Below the pieces are notes generated by a model. That model did not search any database, was not told the origin of the DNA, and saw only the letters and a program-made list of their open reading frames with translations. DNA of 64,000 nucleotides from Streptosporangium canum. Lineage in GTDB: Bacteria; Actinomycetota; Actinomycetes; Streptosporangiales; Streptosporangiaceae. The DNA lies in NCBI RefSeq assembly GCF_900113865.1, contig NZ_FOQY01000002.1:310001-374000 (forward strand). Reading direction: 5' to 3'. Both the position numbers and the translations under genes were made by a program. Shown here piece by piece: positions 1 to 7,974 of this stretch. How positions within the stretch are numbered: position 1 is the stretch's first letter; the number at the start of each line of letters is the position of its first letter.

Positions 1-401
1 GCGTGATCCCTCTTCAGCGCCTCGGGGTCGACGAACAGCCGCCGGCGCAGGTCCTGCCAGATCGCACTCTCGCCCTCGGCCTCGGCGAGGCGGCCGAGGC
101 TGATCAGGTAGTTGGTCTCGATCCGGTTGAAGTCGTCCTCGGCCTGGGCGTAGATCATCCCGAACACCGCATCGGCGTCGCTCTCGCCCACCACATGCGG
201 GATGCCCCAGTCATCGCGGGTGATCGTCACGTGTGCCGCCTGCCTGCGCCAGCGGGCGAGATCGGGTGAGATCCGCCTGGAAGCGGCGGACATGTCGCCG
301 GGCGGCAGCCCCACCGCGGCGGCCGCGGCTCCGGCGGCCAGTCCGGCTGCTCCGCCCAGGACGCGCCGCCGGCTCAGCCCTCCGTCCTGCGGGCGGCTCA
401 T
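1..401 (-). CDS. Penicillin acylase family protein, N-terminal part (runs off the window)
   Basis: Only the first 133 codons are present. The product begins with a twin-arginine signal (SRRRVLGGAAG followed by an Ala/Gly-rich hydrophobic stretch), so it is probably exported folded through Tat. The mature part opens with the penicillin amidase / acyl-homoserine lactone acylase family hallmark: an ITRDDWGIPHV motif, then SDADAVFGMIYAQAEDDF and RIETNYL, which in this family form the alpha-subunit start. The catalytic N-terminal Ser of the beta subunit lies outside the window, so activity and substrate cannot be judged. The ATG at 401 is preceded by a good GAGGTGG ribosome site. It follows the GH5 gene on the same strand. 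Confidence 0.8.
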   Translation of the reverse strand, partial: MSRPQDGGLSRRRVLGGAAGLAAGAAAAAVGLPPGDMSAASRRISPDLARWRRQAAHVTITRDDWGIPHVVGESDADAVFGMIYAQAEDDFNRIETNYLISLGRLAEAEGESAIWQDLRRRLFVDPEALKRDH

Positions 402-669
402 GAGCTGGTCCACCTCTTTCGGGGTCGAGGGATCGTGCGGGGTTCACACGATCTGTGTGGTGGGGCGCGGACGCAGGGCGCCCCACCACTCGATAACCCG
501 AAGGCGAGATCGGCACACCTCGCACCGGTCCTCCCCGGCCGAGGTTTTCGGTTGACGCGCTGCGGATGTTCCCGGCGGGCCTCGAACCGGACGGGTGCTC
601 TGCGGCCGTTGCCGTCTCCGGCTTTCCCGCTCGGCGCCGCGTGCCGGAAAAGGAGTACGGCGTTGGCGT

Positions 670-2568
670 TCAGGCGGGGAAGCGCTGGTTCTTCCAGGCG
701 GCCAGTTCGGTGGCGGCGGCCGCCAGCTGAGCGGGGGTGACGGCGGGGCCGGTGGCCGCGCCGACCACCAGGGCGGTGTGCACGGTGCCCGGTGCCGCGC
801 CGGACGGCCTCAGCAGCAGGCGGTGGGCGGTGGGCGAGCCGGTCTCCGTCGCGATCGCCGCCGTCCCGGAGGCGGGCAGGCCCGCACGGGTGGCCACGTC
901 ACCGACCACGACGGTGGTCGCGGCGGTGAAGGAGGCCGGCAGGTGCAGCTCGGTCGGGGCGCTCGGGGCCGTGGCGGGTTCGCGCCAGACCAGGACGCCG
1001 AAACGCCGGTCCTTGACCAGTGTGGCGATGCCCGGCATGGAGGACGGTACGGCCAGCCAGGCCCGCTGCTGCCCGGCGCCGCCGTAGCCGGACCGGGCGA
1101 GGTCCTCGTAGGCGAAGGCCAGTACGTCGCCGGCGACCGCGGAGGGGTAGAGGCGGTCCAGCACCGCCTGGTCCAGCCGGGTCGCCAAGGCGCCCGACGC
1201 GTCCGCGGCGACCACGGAGAAGTCCTCGTCGTTCCAGCCGTCGCCCTCGGTCCGCACCTTGGCGGGGTTGCGGTTCATCAGCTCGTGGTGCCGGCCGCTG
1301 TAGGCGTCCCAGTGCCACTGGGTCGAGGAGAGCACGTTTCCCCCGGCGCCGGCGGCCTGCCACCAGCTCTTGCCGGCGACCCCGGAGTCCATGGCCTGGT
1401 ACATGGCCCGGACCATCCACGGTGTGCGGTCGCTGCCGCTGCCCGACAGTTTGTAGCCGAACTCCGAGACGAAAGGCGCGGTGGCCAGTGTGCGGGCCCG
1501 GTCGCGGATCTCGTTCATCGCCGCGTCGTACACCCCGTCGGAGGCCGGCGAGGGGTCCACCGTCATGCGGGCGCCGTCGTAGAAGTGGCTGTTGAAGACG
1601 TAGCGGGTGCCGAGGGCGCCGGCCGTGGTGAGCCCGCCTTCCTCGAAGAAGCCGGTGTTCCAGAAGGCCAGGGGCTCGACGAAGGCGGGCTTGGCCGCCC
1701 ACCCCGAGGCGTCCATGGCGGCGCGGAATCGCTGGTAGAAGGGCATCAGGTAGGTTTTCTCCCACTCCAGGCCGCTCTTTCCGGAAAGGCCCCCGTCGAA
1801 GGGTTCGTTGAAGGGGTCGAACCCGATGACGGAGGCGAACTCCTGGTCCGGCAGCCGCTGCCTGATGTGGGTCATGGCGGCTGCCGCCTGCCGCAGGAAG
1901 GACTCCTGGACGCCGACCTCGCCCGCGGAGGTGCTGATGCGCCGGTTGCGCCAGAAGTCGTAGGCGGCCTGGCGGACGGCCTCGTTGGTCTGCATGTTCT
2001 GCCCCCACAGCAAGCAGATGCCGCAGGACTCCTTGGGGTAGTCGCCGGCCTTGATCACCCATTCCGGCGCGCCGTCACCGGTGTACCAGCTGCCCTGGTT
2101 GAACAGGTATGAGGAGTACAGGTCCTGGTGGTAGTCGACCAGGACGCGGATCCCCCGGCCGGTGAACGCGCGGATCTGCTCGACCGCCTTGTCGAGGTAG
2201 GTGTAGTCGATGGTGGAGGGGGACGGCTGCACGCCTTCCCAGCTGATGAGGAAGCGGATCACGTTCGCGCCGGTGAGGTCGCGCATGGCCTGGGCCGAGC
2301 GCGCGGCGTCGGCGGTGCTACGGAACGGCAGCAACGAGTTCTCGTACAGCTTGGCGCTGCCGGACACGTTGAACCCGCGCAGTGTCACCTCCCGGCCGTC
2401 GCCGTCGCGGAAGACCCAGCCCTGCTGCTTGGCCGTGACGACCAGCGAGGTCGGGGCCGCGGTCGCGGTCGCGGGGTCGTGAGCGTTGCCGTTTACCAGG
2501 GTGAACGTCAGGACGGCGGCCAGAGCGGAGGCGGCCGGGCGCGCCAGGCGCGACGATGCTGCTCGCAT
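670..2568 (-). CDS. Secreted GH5-family glycoside hydrolase, endoglycoceramidase-like
   Basis: 632 aa with a cleavable-type signal peptide (about residues 1-37), then a GH5 TIM barrel. The acid/base Glu is in DPFNEPFDGG (E255) and the nucleophile Glu in FVSEFG (E369), the two fixed catalytic residues of GH5. The RGFNVSG start of the barrel, VDYHQDLYS and FNEPFDG segments resemble endoglycoceramidases, which release glycans from glycosphingolipids; that substrate is an inference. About 200 C-terminal residues form a separate beta-rich domain. The ATG at 2568 puts the signal peptide correctly, but the nearest GAGGAGG lies about 15 nt upstream, longer than usual. Confidence 0.8.
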   Translation of the reverse strand: MRAASSRLARPAASALAAVLTFTLVNGNAHDPATATAAPTSLVVTAKQQGWVFRDGDGREVTLRGFNVSGSAKLYENSLLPFRSTADAARSAQAMRDLTGANVIRFLISWEGVQPSPSTIDYTYLDKAVEQIRAFTGRGIRVLVDYHQDLYSSYLFNQGSWYTGDGAPEWVIKAGDYPKESCGICLLWGQNMQTNEAVRQAAYDFWRNRRISTSAGEVGVQESFLRQAAAAMTHIRQRLPDQEFASVIGFDPFNEPFDGGLSGKSGLEWEKTYLMPFYQRFRAAMDASGWAAKPAFVEPLAFWNTGFFEEGGLTTAGALGTRYVFNSHFYDGARMTVDPSPASDGVYDAAMNEIRDRARTLATAPFVSEFGYKLSGSGSDRTPWMVRAMYQAMDSGVAGKSWWQAAGAGGNVLSSTQWHWDAYSGRHHELMNRNPAKVRTEGDGWNDEDFSVVAADASGALATRLDQAVLDRLYPSAVAGDVLAFAYEDLARSGYGGAGQQRAWLAVPSSMPGIATLVKDRRFGVLVWREPATAPSAPTELHLPASFTAATTVVVGDVATRAGLPASGTAAIATETGSPTAHRLLLRPSGAAPGTVHTALVVGAATGPAVTPAQLAAAATELAAWKNQRFPA

Positions 2569-2790
2569 GAACGGAGAATAGAGCCCTCCTCATGTTGTTG
2601 TTAGTGGGCGATCCGCTAAAACCGCTTTCCGTTCCTTGTCCGCCACGCGCAGACTCGCCCGCGATCGCCTGCCGCGACATCGGAGGATCACGGATGTGTC
2701 CTCATCTCGCCGATCGGGGGCCGGTCAGCGGGCTGGACCGGTGTGCCGGGGGTGTCGGTGCCGAAGGCGCTGCGGTCGTCGCCGGGTCTG

Positions 2791-2967
2791 ATGGGCCGCA
2801 AGAAGGCCGGCTCGGCCGAGGCGCGGAAGATCTTCCACGGTAAGAACGGCAGCTGTATCAGAGCTACCGCGAAGGCATGGAAGACCGGCTCGGCGCGCCC
2901 GGCCTGGTTCTCAACGCCCCGGTGTTGTTCGACACCCGCTACATGGTGGCGGAGAAAAGCTGTTGAT
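2791..2967 (+). pseudogene. Tn3-family transposase C-terminal remnant
   Basis: Two reading frames together spell the end of a Tn3 TnpA. One frame gives GRKKAGSAEARKIFHGKNG; the other continues with LYQSYREGMEDRLGAPGLV then LNAPVLFDTRYM before a stop. This matches the family's conserved tail of the form YREGQEDQLGALGLVLNAVVLWNTRYM. A frameshift near 2855 separates the halves and nothing of the other roughly 900 residues is present. No inverted repeat was recognised beside it, so it is a dead scrap of an earlier insertion. The identification rests on the remembered family motif only. Confidence 0.6.
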
Positions 2968-3033
2968 CACCCTCGCTCCGCGGGGGAAGGCTGTAGCGAA
3001 TCATCGATGAAGAGCACCCGCGAGGAGTCGTCC

Positions 3034-3765
3034 GTGGCGAGTGACTGGGTCGTCGTCCTCGTGCTGGGCGCCATCGTGGTGGTGGGCGCCTCGGTGCAGC
3101 GGCTGGCGGGGATCGGGTTCGCGCTCGTGGCGGTGCCCGCCCTGGTGTTGCTGCTCGGCCCGGCCGAAGGCGTGGTGCTCGCCAACTGCGCGGCCGGTGT
3201 CATCAGCGCGGTCGGGCTCGCCGGCACCTGGCGCCAGGTGCGCCTGGCCACGATGGTCCCGCTGGTCGCCGCGGCCGCCTGCACGGTGCCGGCCGGGGCC
3301 TGGGTGGCCGCCCGCCTGCCCGAACCGGTGCTGCTGGCCGGCACGGGGATGCTGGTGAGTGTGGCCGCGGCGCTGGTGATGCGGGGTGTTCGCGTGCCCG
3401 CCTTGCGGGGCGTCACAGGCGCGGTGGCCGCCGGTGCCGCGAGCGGGTTCATGAACTCCTCGGCCGGGGTGGGCGGCCCGGCGGTCTCCCTGTACGCGGT
3501 CAACGCGGGCTGGACGGTGCGGGAGTTCGTGCCGAACGCGCAGTTCTACGGGGTCGTGGTGAACGCCTTCTCCGTGACGGCCAAGGGCTTGCCCGAGCTC
3601 ACCGTACCGGTCTGGCTGTTGGTCGCGGCCGCGATCGCGGCAGGCTCGGTGATCGGCAGAGCACTCGCCCAACGGGTGCCGGAAAGGCCGGCCCGGCTGA
3701 TGGTGCTGCTGCTCGCCCTGGCCGGCGGGCTCACCACGCTGGTCAAAGGACTATGGGGTCTGTGA
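3034..3765 (+). CDS. TSUP (TauE/SafE) family membrane permease
   Basis: Protein of 243 aa, almost wholly hydrophobic, with about seven to eight membrane segments and the two-fold repeat typical of sulfite/sulfonate exporter TauE/SafE proteins. The second half carries the family-like motif GFMNSSAGVGGPAVSLY. The GTG at 3034 is chosen because GAGGAG lies six bases before it; an ATG at 3007 in the same frame lacks a ribosome site. The substrate, likely an organic or inorganic sulfur compound or another small anion, cannot be read from sequence. It sits between two regions of gene decay and has no evident operon partner. Confidence 0.8.
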   Translation: MASDWVVVLVLGAIVVVGASVQRLAGIGFALVAVPALVLLLGPAEGVVLANCAAGVISAVGLAGTWRQVRLATMVPLVAAAACTVPAGAWVAARLPEPVLLAGTGMLVSVAAALVMRGVRVPALRGVTGAVAAGAASGFMNSSAGVGGPAVSLYAVNAGWTVREFVPNAQFYGVVVNAFSVTAKGLPELTVPVWLLVAAAIAAGSVIGRALAQRVPERPARLMVLLLALAGGLTTLVKGLWGL

Positions 3766-3789
3766 TCGAGGGCTCATTCGTGCATCTCC

Positions 3790-4092
3790 TCAAGGACGGG
3801 GCCGCCGGTCCGGGGTGGAGGCCGACAGCAGGGTGAGCGCGGCGCGGCGGCCGTGCTCGCCCGCACCGGCCGGGCCGAGGTGCGCGGCGACGACGGTCGC
3901 GCCCTCGACCAGTATGCGCAACTGCCGGGCCAGGACGTGCGGATCGGCGGCCCCGGCGCGGGCGGCGATGCCGGTGAGGAGTTCGAGGTAGCGGCCCAGA
4001 TGGCGCGCGGTGATGGCGCGTACGGCCTCGACGTGGTGCTGGGCGGCCGCGTTCGTCATCGCGCAGCCGCGGAAGACCGGCTCCTCGTACCC
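3790..4092 (-). pseudogene. TetR-family regulator, C-terminal half only
   Basis: The frame reads YEEPVFRGCAMTNAAAQHH and then a helical stretch ending near ALTLLSAS. The FRGCAMTNAAA element is a typical TetR ligand-domain signature that normally follows about 100 residues containing the helix-turn-helix. Those N-terminal residues are missing: homology stops near 4092 and the DNA immediately becomes an MFS gene on the other strand. An ATG at 4059 would allow an 89-aa product, but it could not bind DNA. Regarded as the broken partner of the neighbouring MFS remnant. Confidence 0.65.
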
Positions 4093-4096
4093 CGCC

Positions 4097-4459
4097 TCGG
4101 CACTCGGACTCGCGCGCTTCGCCTACGGGCTGCTCGTCCCGGCCATGCGTGCGGACCTCCACTGGATGTCCGCCTATCTCGCCGACCGGCAAGCGCCGGT
4201 CACGCAGGTGGTGCTCATCTGGACGTCGCTGGGCCTGGCCGCCATGGCGGCGGCCTTCACCATGCTGTTCGCGGCCGGTCAGACCGTCGGCCCCTGGGTC
4301 GCCGGCATCCTCGCCGACCACACCTCGACCGAAGCCACGCTGGTGTGGACCGCGGTTCTGTGCGCTGTGGCGGCCATGATCGCGGCGACGGTCCGCCGCC
4401 GGCATCCCGCCCCGCCGGCCACGGCGCGCGATTCGGCGTCGCCGAGACGGGGCGCCTGA
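4097..4459 (+). pseudogene. MFS transporter remnant (YbfB/YjiJ type) with large internal deletion
   Basis: The frame starts abruptly with SALGLARFAYGLLVPAMRADL, which is the first transmembrane helix of YbfB/YjiJ-type MFS permeases, then jumps to what is normally the C-terminal end (SAYLADRQAP, then FAAGQTVGPWVAGILADHTST and a final helix). A full protein is near 390-400 aa; about 120 codons remain. The start codon is lost in the fusion with the TetR remnant. The intact original was probably a divergent TetR-MFS pair that lost the intergenic region and most of both genes. Confidence 0.6.
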
Positions 4460-4526
4460 CGCCGGGCCCCGGTACTCACGTTCGCACCCGCCTGCCGGCC
4501 ACCCGCCGGCGGCGTACCCGACCTTC

Positions 4527-5672
4527 TCAGGGCCGGACGGCCAGGCACGTGCGCACAGCCTCGACCAGGCGGCCGGCGCGGGCGTCACCGTGGCCGACCA
4601 TGCGGTTGGCGACGTAGGCGAAGCCCACGCCGAACTCTTCGTCGCCGAAGGCGAACTGCCCGCCCGCTCCGTCGTTGCCGAAGCTGCGCTCTCCCAGCAT
4701 CGGCCGGAAGGCCGAGTCGAGCAGGAAGCCCGAGCCCCAGCGCGCCCCGGCGTCGAAGCCCAGCCAGCCCTTGCCGGAGGAGACCTCGCCGACCGCGTCC
4801 GTCACGGTGTCCGGTGTGAGCAGCCGCTGGTGGCCCTCGATGCCGCTCACGGCCGCCGCGTACAGCCCGGCGAGGCCGCTCGCCGACGCCGTGGCACCGG
4901 CTCCGGGCAGCTCCACGCCGAGCAACGCCGGGTCGTTCCAGCCGTGCGGCTCGTCGAGGCCGGGGAAGACCAGCGCGCCGTTCATCGTCACGATGCGGGT
5001 GAGCAGGTGTTCGGGGCCGGGCATCGGGGGCCGCCCTTCGGCCTCGACGAGCCGGGCACGGCCGTCCATCTCCTCGGCGGGCAGGCCGATCCAGGCCCGT
5101 AGCCCCAGCGGCTCGCCTGCGGCACGGCGGAAGTAGGCGCCGGGGGTGAGCCCGGTGACGCGCCGGATGACCTCACCGATGAGGAACCCGAAGACGTGGC
5201 CGTGGTACTCATACGCCGTGCCCGGCTCCCACAGCGGTCGCTGCTCCTCGATGGCGCGGATCACCGGTGTCCAGGCGGCGATCTCCTCGAAGCCGAGCAC
5301 CGGGTCGAGGGCGGGCAGCCCCGCCCGGTGCCCGAGGACCATGCGGCAGGTGACGGCCTCCTTGCCGGCCCGCGCGAACTCCGGCCAGTACCGGCCCACC
5401 GGGGCGTCAAGGTCGAGGTGCCCCTGCTGCGCGAGGAGATGGGCGCAGATTCCGACGACGCCCTTGGCGCAGGAGAAGACCGGTACGACCGTGTCCTGCG
5501 CCCACGGCCGGCCGGTCCGTCCGTCCGCGACCCCACCCCACAGGTCCACGACCTTGCGCCCGTCGACGAAGACGGTGACGGCCGCGCCGAGTTCACCGTA
5601 TTCGGCGAAGTTGCGGCAGAAGGCGTCGGCGACCGCCCCGAACCGTTCGTCGGCGAATCCGCTGCGCTTCAC
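4527..5672 (-). CDS. Serine hydrolase, beta-lactamase / esterase EstB family
   Basis: 381 aa with the class C beta-lactamase/DD-peptidase fold. The catalytic SxxK is SCAK (S67, K70), the Tyr motif lies in YEYHGHVFG (around residue 156), and a GHRAGLP box is present. These proteins usually act as carboxylesterases or D-aminopeptidase-like enzymes rather than true beta-lactamases. No signal peptide is visible, favouring a cytoplasmic esterase. The ATG at 5672 is followed by a normal KRSGFADERFGAV N-terminus. The gene stands alone; the DNA between it and the FBP-domain gene (5673-5880) shows nothing recognisable. Confidence 0.85.
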   Translation of the reverse strand: MKRSGFADERFGAVADAFCRNFAEYGELGAAVTVFVDGRKVVDLWGGVADGRTGRPWAQDTVVPVFSCAKGVVGICAHLLAQQGHLDLDAPVGRYWPEFARAGKEAVTCRMVLGHRAGLPALDPVLGFEEIAAWTPVIRAIEEQRPLWEPGTAYEYHGHVFGFLIGEVIRRVTGLTPGAYFRRAAGEPLGLRAWIGLPAEEMDGRARLVEAEGRPPMPGPEHLLTRIVTMNGALVFPGLDEPHGWNDPALLGVELPGAGATASASGLAGLYAAAVSGIEGHQRLLTPDTVTDAVGEVSSGKGWLGFDAGARWGSGFLLDSAFRPMLGERSFGNDGAGGQFAFGDEEFGVGFAYVANRMVGHGDARAGRLVEAVRTCLAVRP

Positions 5673-5880
5673 GGTGATCCTCTTTCTCCGGATGCGTTGT
5701 CGACGGTCGCGGTGAACGCCCGCGCGCGGACGCGCGGGCCCCGGGTCGCCGATGCCGCGGTCGCGGGCAGGGGGCCGGTGAGCCGCCTGCCGGGTCCGGG
5801 ACGTGGCGCTTGCCGGCGGGCGTACCGGCCGGGCGCCAAGGGGGGCGCGTCGCCGGCCGGCCGATCGAGGCGGTTGCGGC

Positions 5881-6375
5881 TCACGCCAGAACCTTGTCCA
5901 GAAACGCCGACAGCTTGCCTCTGGTGCGATCGATCCGCTCCTCCACCGTCAGGGATTCCTCGAGCCGCCCTCCCAGGTCGGGCATCTTCTTACCGCGCAC
6001 GTACAGGGAACAGGCGAGGTCGGTGCACACGTACACGCCGACCGAATTGCTGTCCCGGCCGGCCTGCCCCGCGCGCCGGGCGGTCATCAGCGAGACGCCG
6101 CTGCCGGGATGCGTGGTCAGGCACAGCGAGCACATGCCCTGGTAGAGAGCCCCGCGCTGCCGTGAGACCACGCGGAGCGTCACACCGACGACCTCGCCGC
6201 CGCGCTCGGTGACGACGTAGCCGCGATCCGGCGCGCCGGGGTCGCACCACCCAAGGAAGTCCAGATCGTCCCAGGGCTGCTCGGCCAGGCCCCGCGGAAG
6301 CGCCAGCCGCTTGGCCTCCCCCCGGGAGCAGTTGACAAATGACGTGCGAATGTCCTGCTCACTGACTGCTTTCAT
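5881..6375 (-). CDS. FBP-domain protein (FusB-like treble-clef zinc finger)
   Basis: 164 aa matching the FBP C-terminal treble-clef domain found in elongation-factor-G-binding proteins such as FusB/Fbp. Four cysteines are in place for zinc: C82 and C85 (CSLC) and C117/C122 (CTDLAC). The central GALYQGMCSLC and VYVCTDLACSLYVRG segments are the recognisable core. In firmicutes such proteins bind EF-G and free it from the ribosome after fusidic acid stalls it; whether this actinobacterial form does so is unknown. It is transcribed divergently from a TetR gene across a perfect inverted repeat, so that regulator probably controls it. Confidence 0.75.
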   Translation of the reverse strand: MKAVSEQDIRTSFVNCSRGEAKRLALPRGLAEQPWDDLDFLGWCDPGAPDRGYVVTERGGEVVGVTLRVVSRQRGALYQGMCSLCLTTHPGSGVSLMTARRAGQAGRDSNSVGVYVCTDLACSLYVRGKKMPDLGGRLEESLTVEERIDRTRGKLSAFLDKVLA

Positions 6376-6391
6376 GGCGCGGAACGCTACC

Positions 6392-6414
6392 TTTGCCTAG
6401 AGATATTAGGCAAA
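6392..6414. promoter_or_regulatory. Candidate TetR operator between FBP gene and TetR gene
   Basis: Perfect inverted repeat TTTGCCTA-(7 nt)-TAGGCAAA in an AT-rich strip between two divergent genes, 16 bp from the FBP-gene start and 33 bp from the TetR start. The placement fits autoregulation plus control of the FBP gene. Confidence 0.65.
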
Positions 6415-6447
6415 CAGTTAAATCCCTAGGAAACACGGAGGCGGCGG

Positions 6448-7053
6448 GTGGCCCGTGCGGGACTGACACCTGAGCGCGTGACGGAGGCGGCCGCGGACCT
6501 GGCCGACGCCGTCGGGTTCGAGAACATCACCGTGTCCGCACTGGCGCGGAGCTTCGGGGTCAAGGACGCCAGCCTGTACTCGCACGTCAGGAATCTGCGG
6601 GATCTGCGGGAACGGGTCGCACTGCTGGCCGCGGGCGAGCTCGCCGACCGCATCGCCGCGGCGGTCGCGGGCCGGGCCGGGAAGGAGGCCATGGTCGCCT
6701 TCGCCAACGCCTACCGGGACTACGCGCTGGCCCACCCTGGCCGCTACGCGGCGACCCAGGCGGTCCAGCTGGACCCCGCCGTCCTGGCCCGGTCCACCGT
6801 CCACGCCCGCACCGTCGAGCTGACCCACGCGATGTTGCGCGCGTACAGGCTGGTCGAGCCGGACCTGACCGACGCGGGCCGCCTGCTGCGCAGCGCCTTC
6901 CACGGCTACATCACCCTTGAGGCCAACGGCGGATTCAGCCACTCCCGCGCCGTGCGGAGGTCCTGGGAGCGGGCCCTCGACGGCCTCCACCTCCTGCTGG
7001 AGAACTGGCCCGCGGAGTCTCCGCCCCCTGCGGCGGAGGGGCAGAGGAGATGA
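6448..7053 (+). CDS. TetR-family transcriptional regulator (WHG-type ligand domain)
   Basis: 201 aa. The N-terminal helix-turn-helix reads VSALARSFGVKDASLYSHV, preceded by a helix starting LTPERVTEAAADLA. The ligand domain (about 75-190) includes the FHGYITLEANGGF segment typical of the TetR WHG-domain group. The GTG at 6448 follows GGAGG by six bases. It is divergent from the FBP-domain gene over the inverted repeat at 6392-6414, which is likely its operator. The inducer is unknown. Confidence 0.85.
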   Translation: MARAGLTPERVTEAAADLADAVGFENITVSALARSFGVKDASLYSHVRNLRDLRERVALLAAGELADRIAAAVAGRAGKEAMVAFANAYRDYALAHPGRYAATQAVQLDPAVLARSTVHARTVELTHAMLRAYRLVEPDLTDAGRLLRSAFHGYITLEANGGFSHSRAVRRSWERALDGLHLLLENWPAESPPPAAEGQRR

Positions 7054-7223
7054 CGAGGTGCGCTCGCCTTCCGATGGCGGTCCGGCGCGACGTGCCGGAA
7101 AGAGCACCCGGCGGCCGCGAGCGGCCGTCCACCGGCCGCGCCGGAGCCCGAGGGGTTCACCGGGGGTACGAAAGATCCACACGTCCGGTCAGGGCAGCAG
7201 ACGACGAACGCAAGGAGACGGTG

Positions 7224-7853
7224 ATGGCGGAGAAGACGATCGCGGATTTCTGGTTCGATCCCTCCTGTCCGTACACCTGGATCACCTCCCGGTGGCTGCT
7301 GGAGGTGGAGAAGGTCCGGCCGGTCGAGGTGCGCTGGCGGGTGATGAGCCTGTCGGTGCTCAACGAGGGCCGCGACGACGATCCCGAAGGCGACCCCGAG
7401 GGCTACCTGTGGGTGCCCGTGCGCATCTGCGCCGCCGTGCAGCAGGAGTACGGGCAGGAGGCGCTCGGGCGGTTGTACACCGCGATGTGGACCTGCGGTC
7501 GCGATCGCGGCGAACAGGAGTGGATCGGTCCCCTTCATGACGCGCTGGCCGCCGCCGGGCTGCCGCTCGAGCTGGCCGAGGCCGGCACGTCGACGGCCTA
7601 CGACGAGGCGGTGCGCGCCTCGCACGCCGAGGGCATCGGCCTGATCGGCGATCATGTCGGCACCCCGGTGGTCGCCGTCACCGGCGCCGGCGGCGAGCGC
7701 GTGGTGTTCTTCGGCCCGGTCATCTCCCGGGCCCCCACGGGCGAGCAGGCCGGGCGCCTGTGGGACGGGACGCTGCTGGTGGCCGCCATCCCGGGTTTCC
7801 ACGAGCTCAAGGGCGCCCCGCATGAGAAGCCCCGGCTCGGCGACCTGATGTGA
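7224..7853 (+). CDS. DsbA-family mycothiol-dependent nitroreductase-like protein (Rv2466c family)
   Basis: 209 aa, thioredoxin/DsbA fold with the helical insert. The N-terminus DFWFDPSCPYTWITSRW matches the Mycobacterium tuberculosis Rv2466c family, whose active site is a Cys-Pro-x-x motif; here it is CPYT with a single redox Cys. Rv2466c is a mycothiol-dependent reductase that can activate nitro-prodrugs, so a mycothiol-linked oxidoreductase role in the cytoplasm is expected. The cis-Pro loop is VGTPVVAV. The ATG at 7224 follows AAGGAGACGGTG, a good ribosome site. It lies 170 bp after the TetR gene on the same strand. Confidence 0.8.
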   Translation: MAEKTIADFWFDPSCPYTWITSRWLLEVEKVRPVEVRWRVMSLSVLNEGRDDDPEGDPEGYLWVPVRICAAVQQEYGQEALGRLYTAMWTCGRDRGEQEWIGPLHDALAAAGLPLELAEAGTSTAYDEAVRASHAEGIGLIGDHVGTPVVAVTGAGGERVVFFGPVISRAPTGEQAGRLWDGTLLVAAIPGFHELKGAPHEKPRLGDLM

Positions 7854-7914
7854 TCTTCGCGCCGCGGGAAGGAGCATGACCCGCGGCCCTCACACGGGCG
7901 GATCAAAGGAGCCC

Positions 7915-7955
7915 CCGCCCCCGCCCCCGCCCCCGCCGTCCCCGTCCCCGTCGTC
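7915..7955. repeat. Short C-rich tandem repeat
   Basis: Directly downstream of the nitroreductase-like gene, four-plus copies of a CCCCCG unit followed by CCCCGT units. A simple low-complexity run, possibly unstable in length. No coding role is seen. Confidence 0.6.
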
Positions 7956-7974
7956 GTGCGGCGACGGCGGCCGC

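Noticed and set aside
570-590. tRNA T-arm-like GGTTCGAGG on the reverse strand
   Set aside because: The flanking bases do not pair into a T-stem, and no acceptor, D or anticodon arms surround it.
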